From: Ananas comosus
Lineage: Eukaryota > Streptophyta > Magnoliopsida > Poales > Bromeliaceae
Length of the DNA stretch: 64,000 nt
Reading direction: 5' to 3'
NCBI RefSeq assembly: GCF_001540865.1
Contig: NC_033627.1
Coordinates: 7,364,654 to 7,428,653, forward strand
Positions within the stretch are counted from its first letter, which is position 1. Every line of letters starts with the position of its first letter. Position numbers and translations under genes: made by a program. This document shows, one piece after another, positions 21,301-34,026 of this stretch. The notes beneath the pieces are model-generated. The model made no database searches. It was given only the letters and a program-made list of their open reading frames with translations, and was not told where the DNA came from.

Positions 21301-23656
21301 TTGCATAATCTGCATTTATTTAATGTTGAGCATATTTCTGCTTATTGTTCAGGCATATTAGCATCATGTATAGTTTGGTTACTGTTTACAGCCTATTCTT
21401 TCTATTATGCCTGAGTTAGTCCTAGTGGGAAAGTCGGTGATGTTGAGGCCGAACCCACTGGGACCTTTGTTGTAGTTCTCACCCCACTATTCCACAGAGC
21501 CGGGACCCAGTGAGCCGGCGAGCGACCGCGGTAAAGGTATCGCACCTTAGTCAGAGGCCACCAGAGTTGGGTTACATTTTACTAGTAGAGTTTCCCTATG
21601 TTCATCTTTTGTGTTTGATGAGAAATAATGTAAAGAAAAGAATGTAAAGTTTTATTATGAGCAAATGTGATGTAAGAAAGAAATGATGAAATGAAATGTA
21701 AGGAATTCGAAAATGTACAAGATGAATGTAATGTATATGATCTAAATTGAATCATAGTACAAAATGAATGCTAGTTTCCTATCTTTCACTCGTGGCTATT
21801 GCTTACCCTCATGTAAGCCGTTTGTGTATGTTTCCGCTAGTGCTTTTCTCTATTGATGAAAATGTACATGTGATGAGCCTTGGGCGGATAGGAAAAACTC
21901 TGTCCGTTTGGCGTCTGTTTGACGTGCTCGGGTCGGGCCAAATTGGTATCGGTCCCGGGGCGTGACAGAGAGTACGATCAAGCTTTGGATCGTCTTTAGC
22001 TGACTTCTGAGGGCTCTTGGAGGCTTAACTTGAGGTATTAAACTAGCCCAAAATAGGGATTCAAGCTATTACTTTGTACTAAGTGCGAATTATGCCGAAA
22101 TTGGACATTTCGGTTGTAGTAATGATGCGATTTTTATGTTTCGTTTTCAGCAGGGTTGAGGCCTAGTTGAACTAAATCTCGGGACTTCTTTGGGCTGGAT
22201 TAAGCCTAGTGATAGGTGGGTTTGACCTAACCAGAGCAAGTGAAGCTCCCCTATGTTCTATATGTCACTATATATGTCGCTATAGAATTGGTTTAGTAGC
22301 GCACTTTTATGATTATACGATTGATGAAGGGCTTGGAACATGTCATCATAACGTTTGATGTAATGGAAATAGAACCTTTATGAAGTAAAAAGAACTCATG
22401 CATAAAAGTACTTATGTTTATATTTAATTCAGTTGAATGACTCATGGACAAATTTATGATGCTCCTAAGCAGAGAACAATGACCCTCTCTTAACTCCAAA
22501 GTAGAGAATAATGACATGCCTTGTGACAATATTGATAGTACCATAATAGTGGAAAGTTCTAATGCCATATGTAAAGTAGCATTACTCTCACATGCTTACT
22601 AATCTAGTGGATACTAGTTATTGTCAATATTCTTTATATTAAAATTCCGATCAAGGATCGAGAGTGAGAACATTGCAAGTTAAATCGTGATGATTAAGAC
22701 ATGTTGGACTATGGATTATGCTTGCTTGCCATCGTGCTCATTCGCACACGCTTGTGAGGGTCGCTCCCTACAAGCCGGCACTCCGGAGTTGGCTTACGCG
22801 ACAGTTGCTCGCCCGTGCGGAATTGGGTGCCGAAGTGGATTGCCGTGGGGAGTTGATACTAACACGGGGCCACTAGGCGCAAGCTGGACTACCTTGAGTA
22901 GGTCCTGGTGAATTAAGTTAACAATTTAACTTACAAAATGAATGATTATCAGTTATAGTGTACAGTATTTCCTTACACATTCATGCTTGTGTCCATGTTT
23001 ATGATCATGCTTGCAGTAGTTGCTATGCTTTTGTTATTCAGTTGATTCATTACTATAGAAAGTATAATTACATATTGCTTACATGTTCATTATTTGTAGC
23101 ATTAGAAATATATCATGCAATTACTGCTTTTACTTTCATTCAGTACATCATGAGCCTAGTGGTGTAATTCGCCGAGACTGGCGGCTTACCCACTGGGAAC
23201 TATTGTTAATAGTTCTCACGCCATTTTTATGATTATTTTTACAAAGCCATCGACAGGAGAGGCTAGGGATCGTGGCAAGGGAGTCGCGTCTAGCTAGACA
23301 CTGCTAGGGGCTTGTTAGTTGATCACCTTGCTACTGGGGCTACGGCCGAGGGTGATGTCCCTGTGTATAGAGAGACTGCCATTGTACATGTTTTTGAGTA
23401 GCTTTTGATGTATATGAGTTTTTAGAACCAGAGATTATAGTTTTCCTACTTCTCCTTGATATTGAGATTTTGGGCTGTATACTCCTTGTTCTTCTGTGAT
23501 GACCTGGTCGACTTGTACTTTGCTCTGATATCAGGATAGGATTTTCTATGTTTTCTTCCTATCGATTTGCTTCTTTGTAGACGCCTTATATACTGCAGGT
23601 GTATGGCGGGTCTGTACACGTGCCGGATATGCTTCCGCTGGTACCCGGGTGTGACA

Positions 23657-24530
23657 CTAGCGAACCTCATTGCACTTGTATTCCCACAATCTGAAGGTCA
23701 TGCTCATCGATGGTGTTTGCGACATATGAAGGCCAATATGAATATTCATTTCAAAGCAAAACACTTACTTAAAATATTTTATCGAATTGGGAATCCTTCA
23801 GAAGAACGACAATATTATGCATTAAAAGAATAATTGAAGGCTATGGATGAAGAAGCTTGGCTTTGGGTTGACAATCTTCATAACGATAGGACATACTGGG
23901 CTAAAGCTTTTGATGGTGGTCGACGATTTGATATTATGACAACTAACCGATCGGAAAGTTTAAATGGGGTGTTGAGGGGAGTTCGCGCCTTACCAATTAC
24001 AGCTTTTGTGATGGCAATGTTTCATCGAGTGGTAGAATTTTTTCTAAAACATCGAGCGGAGGGCACTGCAATGTCTACGCAATTTGTATCGACTGTTGAA
24101 AACACCATCAATAGCTGGATGAGAAGTGCTAGAGCATATACAGTTCGACGATTTGGATTTTACGAGTTCGACATACTTACTGGCGGTGATGATCAATACC
24201 AAGTGATTATCAATGGAAGCAGTTCTACATGTTCATGTTTGTGTTTGCAACTTACAGGAATCTCTTGTTCACACATTTTGTCATGTTGTAGTTCTTCACA
24301 CATGAACATATATTATTATGGCTTATGTTTTCCTTGGTATACTGTCGTATCCAATTGTAAGGCTTATGAACCGCAGTTCTACCCCGTTCCCGATCGTCGT
24401 TATTGGATCGCGTCATATGATTCCTCTATACTGGCACCACGCGAGAGAAGGAAAAATGGACGACCCAGATCTACATGTATCCGTAATATTATGGACGAAG
24501 CCGCTGGGAATAGGAGGGACAAGTGTAGTA
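23657..24530 (+). pseudogene. MULE1 transposase, C-terminal catalytic region, SWIM finger
   Basis: It continues the MULE1 transposase: HRWCLRHM (CxxH motif) near 23,705, TNRSESLNG (catalytic Glu region) near 23,945 and a SWIM zinc finger (CSC...CSH near 24,230-24,275). It ends in the first half of a CCHC zinc knuckle, cut at 24,530 by the two-LTR element; the second half is at 33,845. An in-frame TAA lies at 23,831-23,833 where MULE2 has Gln. The neighbouring residues agree closely with MULE2. Confidence 0.9.
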
Positions 24531-27500
24531 TGTAACATACCAGATTTTAGTATAAAAATAAAAATAAATAAAAATAGTATGAGATACTATTTTTATTGGA
24601 TTTAGAAAAGTAAAACATAAGTCAGAAGTGACTTGTGCTGAAATCGAAATGAAAACAAAAGATTTAGAACTTTCTGTTAGAAACGGGACAGATAAATTAG
24701 CAGAAAATGCACAGTCTCAAAAAATTATGAAAACTGGAAGATAAGCCAGAATTATTTTTATGAGGCTAGATTTAAAGTTTTATGTTATTCTGACACCCGG
24801 AAGGTGAAAAATAAAATCCGATAACTATCTGATAAAGATTACAGTTCGGTATAGTTTTCGGTGACCAAACGGGGTCGAAACTAAAATATTAAAATTTTTT
24901 TGGACTCGTTAAGTAAAACTGAACATGATTGTCAAATTTGAGCTCAAACGGATATTCAGGGAGCTCCGGCGAAAGATATCAGATTTCGAGCTGCCTGAAG
25001 TGAATAGTATTGGGGGGCTATTTATGTATTGAAGCTTGCCTTTTCTCCTTCTTCCCCCACAGCCGACCACACCACCACCCTCACACGCATGGAATGGAGG
25101 AGAGAGAAACCTTCATTTCTCTCTCTAAATATCTCTCTCATTTCTCTAGATCTCTCTCTAAGAGTTGGAGGGTTGGTAGAGAGCGAGCTTGCGAACGCGT
25201 TGGAGGCGTCGATTCGAACTCTCGTGCGGCCGTTGGAGCGGCGTGCTTTCGTTGCGGCGTTCACATTGTGGTAAGCTTTTGAGATTTGGTTTAATCCTTA
25301 GCTTTAAGTGTTTTAATAGCCTCTAATGAGCATTGTTAGCATGTTGCTCCATTTAATTTGGATTATTTGGAGGTTAATTCATGTTAGGCTTAGAAAATGG
25401 AGTTTTGTAAAATAGTAGGGTTTGATCTCATTTGACCCTCCGTAAACCTAATTTCTAGGTAAACAAACGCGTTGGCGAAGTCGGTTCGGCGATTCGTCGA
25501 GCCTACACGAAGTTATTGAAGAAACGGATGTTTAGGCTTCGTTTCCGCCTGGAGAGCCGAGGCGACATCGTAAAGTCATGAAAATGGATTTGGAGCACTG
25601 TGGCACATAACCGAAGACCTATAATTTTCGGTGCCGCGATTTGACGAACGATTGGTGAGTATTAGCAAAATCGGGCTGAACCGGGTTACGGATGCCGTGG
25701 GAGGCCGATTGCAAGTGTCGACAAGCAATCGAAAAGCGATTTGAGGTGGGTTGTGTTTACCGAAGCGACTAGGTCGCCTGTATGTCTAAGATGAGTATTT
25801 ATCATCGATGCATATTATGGTAGCTAGTGGTAGAATTTATAAATGTATGAAATGAATGTTATGTTAGGCTACCAAATAATACATATGGTCATAATGTGAG
25901 AATGCTAAGTAATGCATAATAACATAGTGTAAATAATGCTAAGTGGAAAGCATAAAGTAAATGACATATGTTAGTCATGTTGCATGTATAGAAATGCTAA
26001 TGTAAGAATACTAAGTAGATGCATATAGTAAATGCTAAAGGAAATGCATGCTAATGATGTAATATAGAAATGCTAGAATGCATGATGATGTAATATAAAT
26101 GATGCTAGTTAAAAGTATGAGGGAAATGGCATTTGCATGTTAACGTAAAGTAGAGAACATGCTAGTTGTAATGCATTATGATAAGTTGTAAAGTATCCAT
26201 GATAAGTATGTTATGTAAATGCCAGATAATTGCATGATGCATGATTAGCATTGTAAGAGGATGCATGAATTGGATCGATAACTCTAGAGTAGAGACCTCG
26301 ACATTAGACATCTATATATTAGATCGAGTGGCATTAAACCTAGTGTCTTGAACATAGGTTGAACAAGTATAGTGTGAACCTAGTGTCATGAACCTAACAA
26401 ACACTTATGGTATTTGAGCATATATATTTTGTATCATTCATGCATGATAAGGCTAAGTACATGTGAACCTTGGTTCTAACGTAGTTGAACATAGAGAATG
26501 GTAGAACCATAATGGACATGTATGTTAGGACCCTATAATTGTGTGAATGTGAGAGTTGGACTTGGACATAGTAAACAAATGTGACATTGACAATAGAGAC
26601 ATTGTTTGGCATAGAGAATATAGTTGTTAAACATAGTTTAACCAAGAGTGGCATTGAGACAAGAATGGCCTAGAGAGCGGCATGAATAAATAGGTAGAAA
26701 ACATATCATGACAATGGCATTGTGACAAGTGGCTATGAATCCTCAAGTTGAGGATTGGATCTATACTCACGATAAGCCTTGCCTTGAGGGAGGTAGCTCC
26801 CCCTCAAGCGGTGCGCTCCGGAGTAGGTCACCACGGGGATAGTGGCCCCGAAGAACAGTCCCTCGAGTGGAAGTGCTCGAAGCCTCCTCGATTAAAAGGG
26901 ATTTTGGGTTGTGAGTCATTGGGGTTAACAAGGTTAACCGGTAAGATTGGGTCAAAGCCAAGTAAGAGTTACTTTTAAAAGAATAAACGCACTACAATAT
27001 GATTGACTCGAGACCGAGTCGGGTGGTTAGCTTGGCTAGGGTAGAGGAAAACCTTAGGAGCAAATAACCAATGATGTAAAGTGACAATATGTATAAATTA
27101 TGGAAAAGCTATGGATAGCATGATAGAAAGTAAAATCATTTATTCTACTTGTACAGTTGCATGATTTCATATTGCATATCGCAAGGCATGACATGTAGTT
27201 CAATATCGGATAAATGTATAAATATCTGTTATATGTTATTGGACTAACCTATTGCAGTGCCTCCTTAAACCTATTAGTTGAGCTTTTCCCTTGGGTGGCC
27301 GTACCCACTGGAAACCATGGAGTTGGTTCTCACCCCACGTTGTTTTGGGGTGTTACAGGTTCAAACGTGAGCGGCGCGGCGGCGCGAGGCGAGGGCGTAG
27401 CTTCGTAGTTAGCCCCCTACCACCGAGACCAGAGATAGCGGTACCCTAAGTCGGCCTTACTTAGGGATGTAAGGAATGAAAAGAATCAAGTTGTAATAAT

Positions 27501-27793
27501 ATAGTTAAAGCTAGATTGTATTTGGATGTTAAAAAGAATGAAAGATGTAATATGTAAATATATGTGAGTTGAATGATTGTAATAACTTAGTTGTATTTAT
27601 GTTTATGATACTTCCTTATGCAATCTTTGATTGAAATGTGTTCCTGGTTGGAACTTTGTACATTGTATTGATTGCGACGCCTTGGACGTACAGGGGAAAC
27701 TCTGTCCACGGTACAGGGGAACCCTGTCCGTTCGGCGGTCTGTGGGCGGCACCGCGACCCGGCCAAATAGGCGGGTTGTCGCGGGTTGTGACA
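24531..27793 (+). mobile_element. 5' LTR of the two-LTR element
   Basis: It runs from TGTAACATACCAG to GGGTTGTGACA. A TATA-like CTATTTATG lies near 25,018, followed by a leader with splice-donor-like GTGGTAAGC near 25,268, the degenerate ATGCAT tract at 25,800-26,270, the 'GGTAGCTCCCCC...CTCCGGAG' block near 26,790-26,822 and a 'CCCACTGGAAACCATGG' variant of the shared module near 27,303. Confidence 0.93.
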
Positions 27794-27800
27794 GATAAGA

Positions 27801-27812
27801 TGGTATCAGAGC
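27801..27812 (+). other. Primer binding site, tRNA-Met type
   Basis: TGGTATCAGAGC lies 7 bp after the 5' LTR. It is the usual plant initiator tRNA-Met complement that primes minus-strand synthesis. Confidence 0.9.
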
Positions 27813-28456
27813 ATAAAAAAAAAGACATAAAAACAATAATAGACAATGGTTTAGTTGGACCTAGGAGACCCTAGGATAGTAAACCATAGGAGACTAAGGC
27901 TCGTGAGAGACGAGGACTTGTGACTTTTGGCGAAAGGTTAATAGATTGGGTTATGTCGTAAACCTCTAAAACGGATGTTAGAGGTAGACTCAGGGTGAGG
28001 TTTATTCTCAACAGAGTGTGTTCATGTTGGGTGCACACAACATGAAGCCAAGTGTTGAGAATAGACACCCTTGCGTGACTTTCGCCCGATTTGAGTCGGT
28101 ATTAAGTGTCTTGTGTTCGACCTAGAAGGTCGAGGATTAATAGAGTTGTCGCATTTTAGGAAGCGATAGCACTGCGTAGGCGATCTTCATTTAGATCAAC
28201 GCGGGATGGGCCAAGTGGTGTCCCTGGGCAATTTGAGGCGAGCAGAGACTTGGAACTTCGCAAGTTTTGGCAGCTCTCATGACTTTTGAGAAATTAACGG
28301 AATCCTCGTCATGTTAGATCACTTTTGGTCAAATTGACCAAAGTGTGAAGTTGGTATGCTTCGGTAAGGCCGAAGGCGTCAAAAGGAGTAAAGGTGCGTC
28401 ATTGGGGATCTTCGAGAGCTAGGGATTTGAAAATCTACAAACTGCAGGTTTCTGCT

Positions 28457-28598
28457 CTCGGGAACCGGTCCCTGCAGGGAGAGACCGGTCCCAAGAGACC
28501 GGTTCCATCGGGGGAGACCGATTGCCTCATGCGTAGCCTGCGCGGCCCTGGGAGAAGCTCGGGGAGACCGGTCCCTCGTCGGGGAGACCGGTCCCCGA
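28457..28598. repeat. ACCGGT palindrome array (GGGACCGGTCCC type) inside the internal region
   Basis: Six ACCGGT-type sites (one ACCGAT) with GGG/GAG and CCC/CTC flanks. The array belongs to the embedded family A LTR-like segment. Confidence 0.75.
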
Positions 28599-30548
28599 AC
28601 CCAAAAATGGCCGAGTCGGGGCAGTGTAAAAGAATAAAAGTTGAGGGGCTTATTTGCACTTATGCAACATGTGGGGCTATGTGGGGGGTATGAGAGCTCT
28701 TTTCTCTCATTTCTCACCCACACACCCTCTCATATCTCTCTTTCTCTCTCTAGAAGACAAGAAGAGGAAGAAGAAAGGAAAGGAAAGAAAGAGAAGAAGA
28801 AGGAGGTCTTCCTCATCTTCTTCATCTTCTCCTTGGTTGGAGCTTCTTGGAGAGGTAAGCTTCTAAGCTCTCTCTCATGGTGGATTTCTAGAGATAGATT
28901 TGATTGCTCTAGAAATGGAGTTTTGTATTATGTGAGGGCGTAGTACCTGCCAGTACAGGTATAGAGCCAGATGGCACTAGCGAAGTGCTAGAAGTAATCT
29001 ATGGCGAGAAGTGAGACTCGCGGTAGAGATAGAAGTGGCGAAATGACTCTCAGAGCAATATGAGTAGTAAATTGCGAGAGTTGAGCCATGATGCTTATGA
29101 GAACACCCGAGTGGTCCGAAAATTTCGGATGTCATTCCGGTAGATCGAACAGTAAAAGTAGCATCACTGTTGAGAGAATGGTCAATTAGTGGCCAAGTTT
29201 GAGCACGTGGGCCTAATAGTACCTCAAGGTAAGGTAGGCGGTTGTGCTCGTGCGGCCGGTGTGCACAGGCAAGTTTGCCTAATGCTGGACTTCGTGTGGA
29301 ACGCTGTAGAGGCGTAGAGCGCTCGAGTGTAGATCCCTGTAGAGTGCGGATGTGGATTCAGCTGAGAGAGTGTATTGGTAGTAGCACTTGAGCATTGCTA
29401 GGTGTGAAGCGTGCCATGGATCACTCGTGGGACTGGTGACTCGCACTAGGTGCATAGGAGCCGATATTGGTACGTGTGACTCGGTAGAGTATGTCGTGTA
29501 GGACGACGACGGCGGGTAGTGCTTGGGGACGACCCGTGCCTCAACCATTTGTAGACTGTGGAGCCTGGGCCCATTGGGCAGGTGTAGTTAGCTGTGAGTG
29601 ACAGCGGCCCGGTACCTACGGGTAGGGCAGAGTTCTGGTCAGACGGTAGTCCGAGCTTAGACTCGGGAGCGTGGAATGCTACGTGATAGATTGTGTGACC
29701 GATGGTACACCGAGTATGGTTGTGACCCAACCCCTGGACTTGACGTGGTTTGGGGTCTTAGTTGCTCCTGGTTGGAGTGTGTGCGAATTCCCAAGTGAAA
29801 ATTTCGCCCGATGATGATTGGGTCTGCATTTGCGAGCGAGAGATGCTGCGTATTGAGACAGGTTTAGGTGGTAGGCCTACGTAGGATTGGTGGCCTTTGG
29901 TCCACCTGTGGAGACCGAAGAAAGCAATTTGGCAGATAGCCTTATCGAGGAGTTTGACTCGAATTCACGAACGAAGCGCTCGTGTGAGCTCATTGCGAAA
30001 ATAGTTTGATGTTAATCGTGGCATGTGGTATCAGATAATGAAGTGCTCTTTGTGAGACATCAAACTAGTGGAAAGCCATGTGATGTTGGAGACTATGCTC
30101 GTAAACGAACTAAGACTTGAGAGGTGCCGAAGTGGGTCATCTCACATTAAAGTTAAGGGTCAGTGAAAAATTAGAGCACTTACGACGGAGCGATGCACCG
30201 GTGATATTGCTTCTAAGCAATGTCGGTGATCGAATTGGGAGGTATTCCCTGAAGAGAAGGCCAATGCAAAGAAGAGTTCTTTGTGTATCGGATGGCGAAT
30301 GGTGTTGGAGCGCGTAGAGTCGTCGAGTATCGACTTGCGCTGCCACTATGACTTGCAAGACCCGTGATGCATTTTTGTATCACACTTTGCAAATGAGTTT
30401 AAGATTAAACCCACGTCCTTCAGTATGAGCCGCTTCTGGAACCATGATTGTGTGAAGCCGCTTTGGAGTGGGAGAATGGGTTGGTACCCTCAATTGCTCG
30501 CGGAGCTGAATTTAGGCGTGGTTTGAATTTCGCGGACGAAATTTTTTT

Positions 30549-30561
30549 AAGGAGTGGGGAA
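30549..30561 (+). other. Polypurine tract
   Basis: AAGGAGTGGGGAA lies immediately before the TG that opens the 3' LTR. Confidence 0.85.
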
Positions 30562-33500
30562 TGTAATATACCAGATTTGGCATAAAAATAAAAATTAAAA
30601 AAAATAGTATGAGATACTGTTTTTATTGGATTTAGAAAAGTAAAACATAAGTCAGAAGTGACTTGTGCTGAAATCGTAATGAAAACAGAAGATTTAGAAT
30701 TTTCTGCTAGAAACGGGACAGATAAATTAGCAGAAAATGCACAGTCTCAGAAAATTATGAAAACTAGAAGATAAGCCAGAATTATTTTTATGAGGCTAGA
30801 TTTAAAGTTTCATGTCATTCTGACACCCGAAAGGTGAAAAATAAAATCCGACAACTATCTGATAAAGATTACAGTTCAGTATAGTTTTCGGTGACCAAAC
30901 GGGGTCGAAACTAAAATATTAAAATTTCTTTGGACTCGTTAAGTAAAACCGAACATGATTGTCAAATTTGAGCTCAAACGGATATTCAGGGAGCGCCGGC
31001 GAAAGATATCAGATTTCGAGCTGCCTGAAGAGAATAGTGTTGGGGGGCTATTTATGTATTGAAGCTTGCCTTTTCTCCTTCTTCCCCCACAGACGACCAC
31101 ACCACCACCCTCACACGCATGGAATGGAGGAGAGAGAAACCCTCATTTCTCTCTCTAAATATCTCTCTCATCTCTCTAGATCTCTCTAAAAATTGGAGGG
31201 TTGGTAGAGACCGAGCTTGCGAACGCGTTGGAGGCGTCGGTTTGAGCTCTCGTGCGGCCGTTGGAGCGGCGTACTTTCATCGCGGCATTGACATTGTGGT
31301 AAGCTTTTGAGATTTGGCTTAATCCTTAGCTTTAAGTGTTCTAATAGCCTCTAATAAGTATTGTTAGCATGTTGCTCTATTTAATTTGGATTATTTGGAG
31401 GTTAATTCATGTTAGGCTTAGAAAATAGAGTTTTGTAAAATAGTAGGGTTTGATCTCATTTGACCCTCCGTAAACTTAATTGCTAGGTAAACGAACGCGT
31501 TTGCGAAGTCGGTTCGGCGATTCGTCGAGCCTACGCGAAGTTATTGAAGAAACAGACGTTTAGGCTTCGTTTCCGCCTAGAGGGCCGAGGCGACATCGTA
31601 AAGTCATGAAAATGGATTTGGAGCACCGTGGCACATAACAGAAGACCTATAATTTTCGGTGCTGCGATTCGACGCACGGTTGGTGAGTATTAGCAAAATC
31701 GGGCCGAACCGGATTACGGATGCCGCGGGAGGCCGATTGCAAGTGTCGACAAGCAATCGGAAAGCGATTTGAGGTGTGTTGTGTTTACCGAAGCGACTAG
31801 GTCGCCTGTATGTCTAAGATGAGTATTTATCATTGATGCATATTATGGTAGCTAGTAGTAGAATGTATAGATGCATGAAATGAATGCTATGTTAGGCTAC
31901 CAAATAATGCATATGGTCATAATGTGGGAATGCTAAGTAATGCATAATAACATAGTGTAAATAATGCTAAGTGGAAAGCATAAAGTAAATGACATATGTT
32001 AGTCATGTTGCATGTATAAAAATGCTAATGTAAGAATGCTAAGTGGATGCTTGTAGTAAATGCTAAAGGAAATGCATGCTAATGATGTAATATAAAAATG
32101 CTAGAATGTATGATGATGTAATATAAATGATGCTAGTTAAAAGTATGAGGTAAATGGCATTTGCATGTTAACGTAAAGTAGAGAACATGCTAGTTGTAAT
32201 GCATTATGATAAGTTGTAAAGAATGCATGATAAGTATGTTATGTAAATGCTAGATAATTACATGATGTATGATTAGCATTGTAAGAGGATGCATGAATTG
32301 GATCGATAACTCTAGAGTAGAGACCTCGACATTGGACATCTATATATTAGATTGAGTGGCATTAAACCTAGTGTCTTGAACATAGGTTGAACAAGTATAG
32401 TGTGAACCTAGTGTCATGAACCTAGCAAACACTTATGGTATTTGAGCATATATATTTTGTATCATTCATGCATGATAGGGCTAAGTACATGTGAACCTTG
32501 GTTGCTTTCAATGACATGTTCTAACGTAGTTGAACATAGAGAATGGTAGAACCATAATGGACATGTATGTTAGGACCCTATAATTGTGTGAATGTGAGAG
32601 TTGGACTTGGACATAGTAAACAAAGGTGACATTGACAATAGAGACATTGTTTGGCATAGAGAACATAGTTGTTAAACATAGTTTAACCAAGAGTGGCATT
32701 GAGACAAGAATGGCCTAGAGAGCGGCATGAATAAATAGGTAGAAAACCTATTATGACAATGGCATTGTGACAAGTGGCTATGAATCCTCAAGTTGAGGAT
32801 TGGATCTATACTCACGATAAGTCTTGGCTTGAGGGAGGTAGCTCCCCCTCAAGCGGTGCGCTCCGGAGTAGGTCACCACGGGGATAGTGGCCCCGAAGAA
32901 CGGTCCCTCGAGTGGAAGTGCTCGAAGCCTCCTCGATCAAAAGGGATTTTGGGTTGTGAGTCATTGGGGTTAACAAGGTTAACCGGTAAGATTTGGTCAA
33001 AGCCAAGTAAGAGTTACTTTTAAAAGAATAAACGCACTACAATATGATTGACTCGAAACCGAGTCGGGTGGTTAGCTTGGCTAGGGTAGAGGAAAACCTT
33101 AGGAGCAAATAACCAATAATGTAAAGTGACAAGATGTATAAATTATAGAAAAGCTATGGATAGCATGATAGAGAGTAAAATTATTTATTCTACTTATACA
33201 GTTGCATGATTTCATATTGCATATTGCGAGGCATGACATGTAGTTCAATATCGGATAAATGTATAAATATCTGTTATATGTTATTGGACTAGCCTGTTGC
33301 AGTGCCTCCTTAGACCTATTGGTTGAGCTTTTCCCTTGGGTGGCCGTACCCACTAGAAACCATGGAGTTGGTTCTCACCCCACGTTGTTTTGGGGTGTTA
33401 CAGGTTCAAACGTGAGCGGCGCGACTGCGCGAGGCGAGAGCGTAGCTCCGTAGTTAGCCCCCTACCACCGAGACCAGAGATAGCGGTACCCTGAGTCGGC

Positions 33501-33839
33501 CTTACTTAGGGATGTAAGGAATGAAAAAAATGAAGTTGTAATAATATAATTAAAGCTAGATTGTATTTGGGAGCTAAAAAGAATGAAAGTTGTAATATGT
33601 AAATATATGTGAGTTGAATGATTGTAATAACTTAGTTGTATTTATGTTTATGATACTTACTTATGCAATCTTTGATTGAAATGTGTTCCTGGTTGGAACT
33701 TTGTATATTGTATTGATTGCGACGCCTTGGACGTACAGGGGAAACTCTGTCCGCGGTACAGGGGAAACCCTGTCCGTTCGGCGGTCTGTCGGCGGCGCCG
33801 CAACCCAGCCAAATAGGCGGGTGGTCGCGGGTTGTGACA
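30562..33839 (+). mobile_element. 3' LTR of the two-LTR element
   Basis: It runs from TGTAATATACCAG to GGGTTGTGACA and is nearly identical to the 5' LTR throughout, including the ATGCAT-rich tract (31,810-32,290). A block of about 20 bp near 32,502-32,520 is absent from the 5' copy. Confidence 0.93.
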
Positions 33840-33909
33840 TAGTATGTGTAAACAGCCCGGACATTATAAAAGCACTTGTCCTGAAAATCAGCAAAGAAGT
33901 ACCGAGTGA
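33840..33909 (+). pseudogene. MULE1 transposase, C-terminal end of zinc knuckle
   Basis: The sequence after the LTR target duplication supplies the remaining Cys, His and Cys of a CX2CX4HX4C zinc knuckle begun at 24,520-24,530, in the same frame. A TGA follows at 33,907-33,909, where the MULE2 protein goes on for about ten more residues. Confidence 0.85.
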
Positions 33910-34026
33910 CGTTGTCGATTAGTTTTTCTATATGAAAATGACACTTAACTTCTTTAAAATTGTATGCTTACGCACAAATGTTAGATTATTTTGTTTCTAA
34001 CTCAGATTTATTTGCCTATTTTAGAT

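Larger units (their letters stand above)
19260..21967 (+). mobile_element. Solo LTR, family A-like (2,708 bp), TSD gagag
   Basis: It begins TGTAATATACTG and ends CGGGGCGTGACA, with exact gagag at 19,255-19,259 and 21,968-21,972. It carries a GGGACCGGTCCC array, a CT-rich/GA-rich leader with GAGGTAAGC near 19,950, the 'GGTCGCTCCCCC...CTCCGGAG' block near 21,065-21,100, an AAAGAAC tandem repeat and the 'CCACTGGGAC' module near 21,455. It is nested in the family D LTR. Confidence 0.93.
18328..23656 (+). mobile_element. Solo LTR, family D, with a nested solo LTR; TSD ctagc
   Basis: It begins TGTAATACACTGAAC and ends CCCGGGTGTGACA, with exact ctagc at 18,323-18,327 and 23,657-23,661 inside the transposase coding region. 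Without the nested LTR (19,260-21,972) it is about 2.6 kb. It has two ACCGGT palindromes (18,501-18,535), the 'GGTCGCTCCC...CTCCGGAG' block near 22,757-22,790 and the 'CCACTGGGAACTATT' module with 'GGGATCGTGGCAAGG' near 23,189-23,280. No coding region is seen. Confidence 0.93.
27794..30561 (+). mobile_element. Internal region of the two-LTR element, no coding capacity
   Basis: No open frame longer than about 115 codons and no gag or pol motif was found. 27,813-28,260 is an unrecognised leader. 28,310-28,920 resembles the first part of the family A LTR: the 'gtcaaattgaccaaagtg' block, an ACCGGT array, a CT-rich/GA-rich leader and GAGGTAAGC. It is therefore an embedded LTR fragment. 28,930-30,540 is unrecognised. 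The end resembles the Tekay-type 3' end ('cggacgaaattttttt' before the polypurine tract). It probably replicated using proteins of a related autonomous element. Confidence 0.8.
24531..33839 (+). mobile_element. Non-autonomous Ty3/gypsy-type element with two LTRs (family C), TSD tagta
   Basis: Two long LTRs of about 3.27 kb surround an internal region of only 2,768 bp. Flanking duplications are exact: tagta at 24,526-24,530 and 33,840-33,844. A primer binding site and a polypurine tract are in the expected places. The internal region has no gag or pol frame. The two LTRs differ by only a few percent by eye, so the insertion is among the younger events. It splits the CCHC knuckle of the MULE1 transposase. 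Confidence 0.93.
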
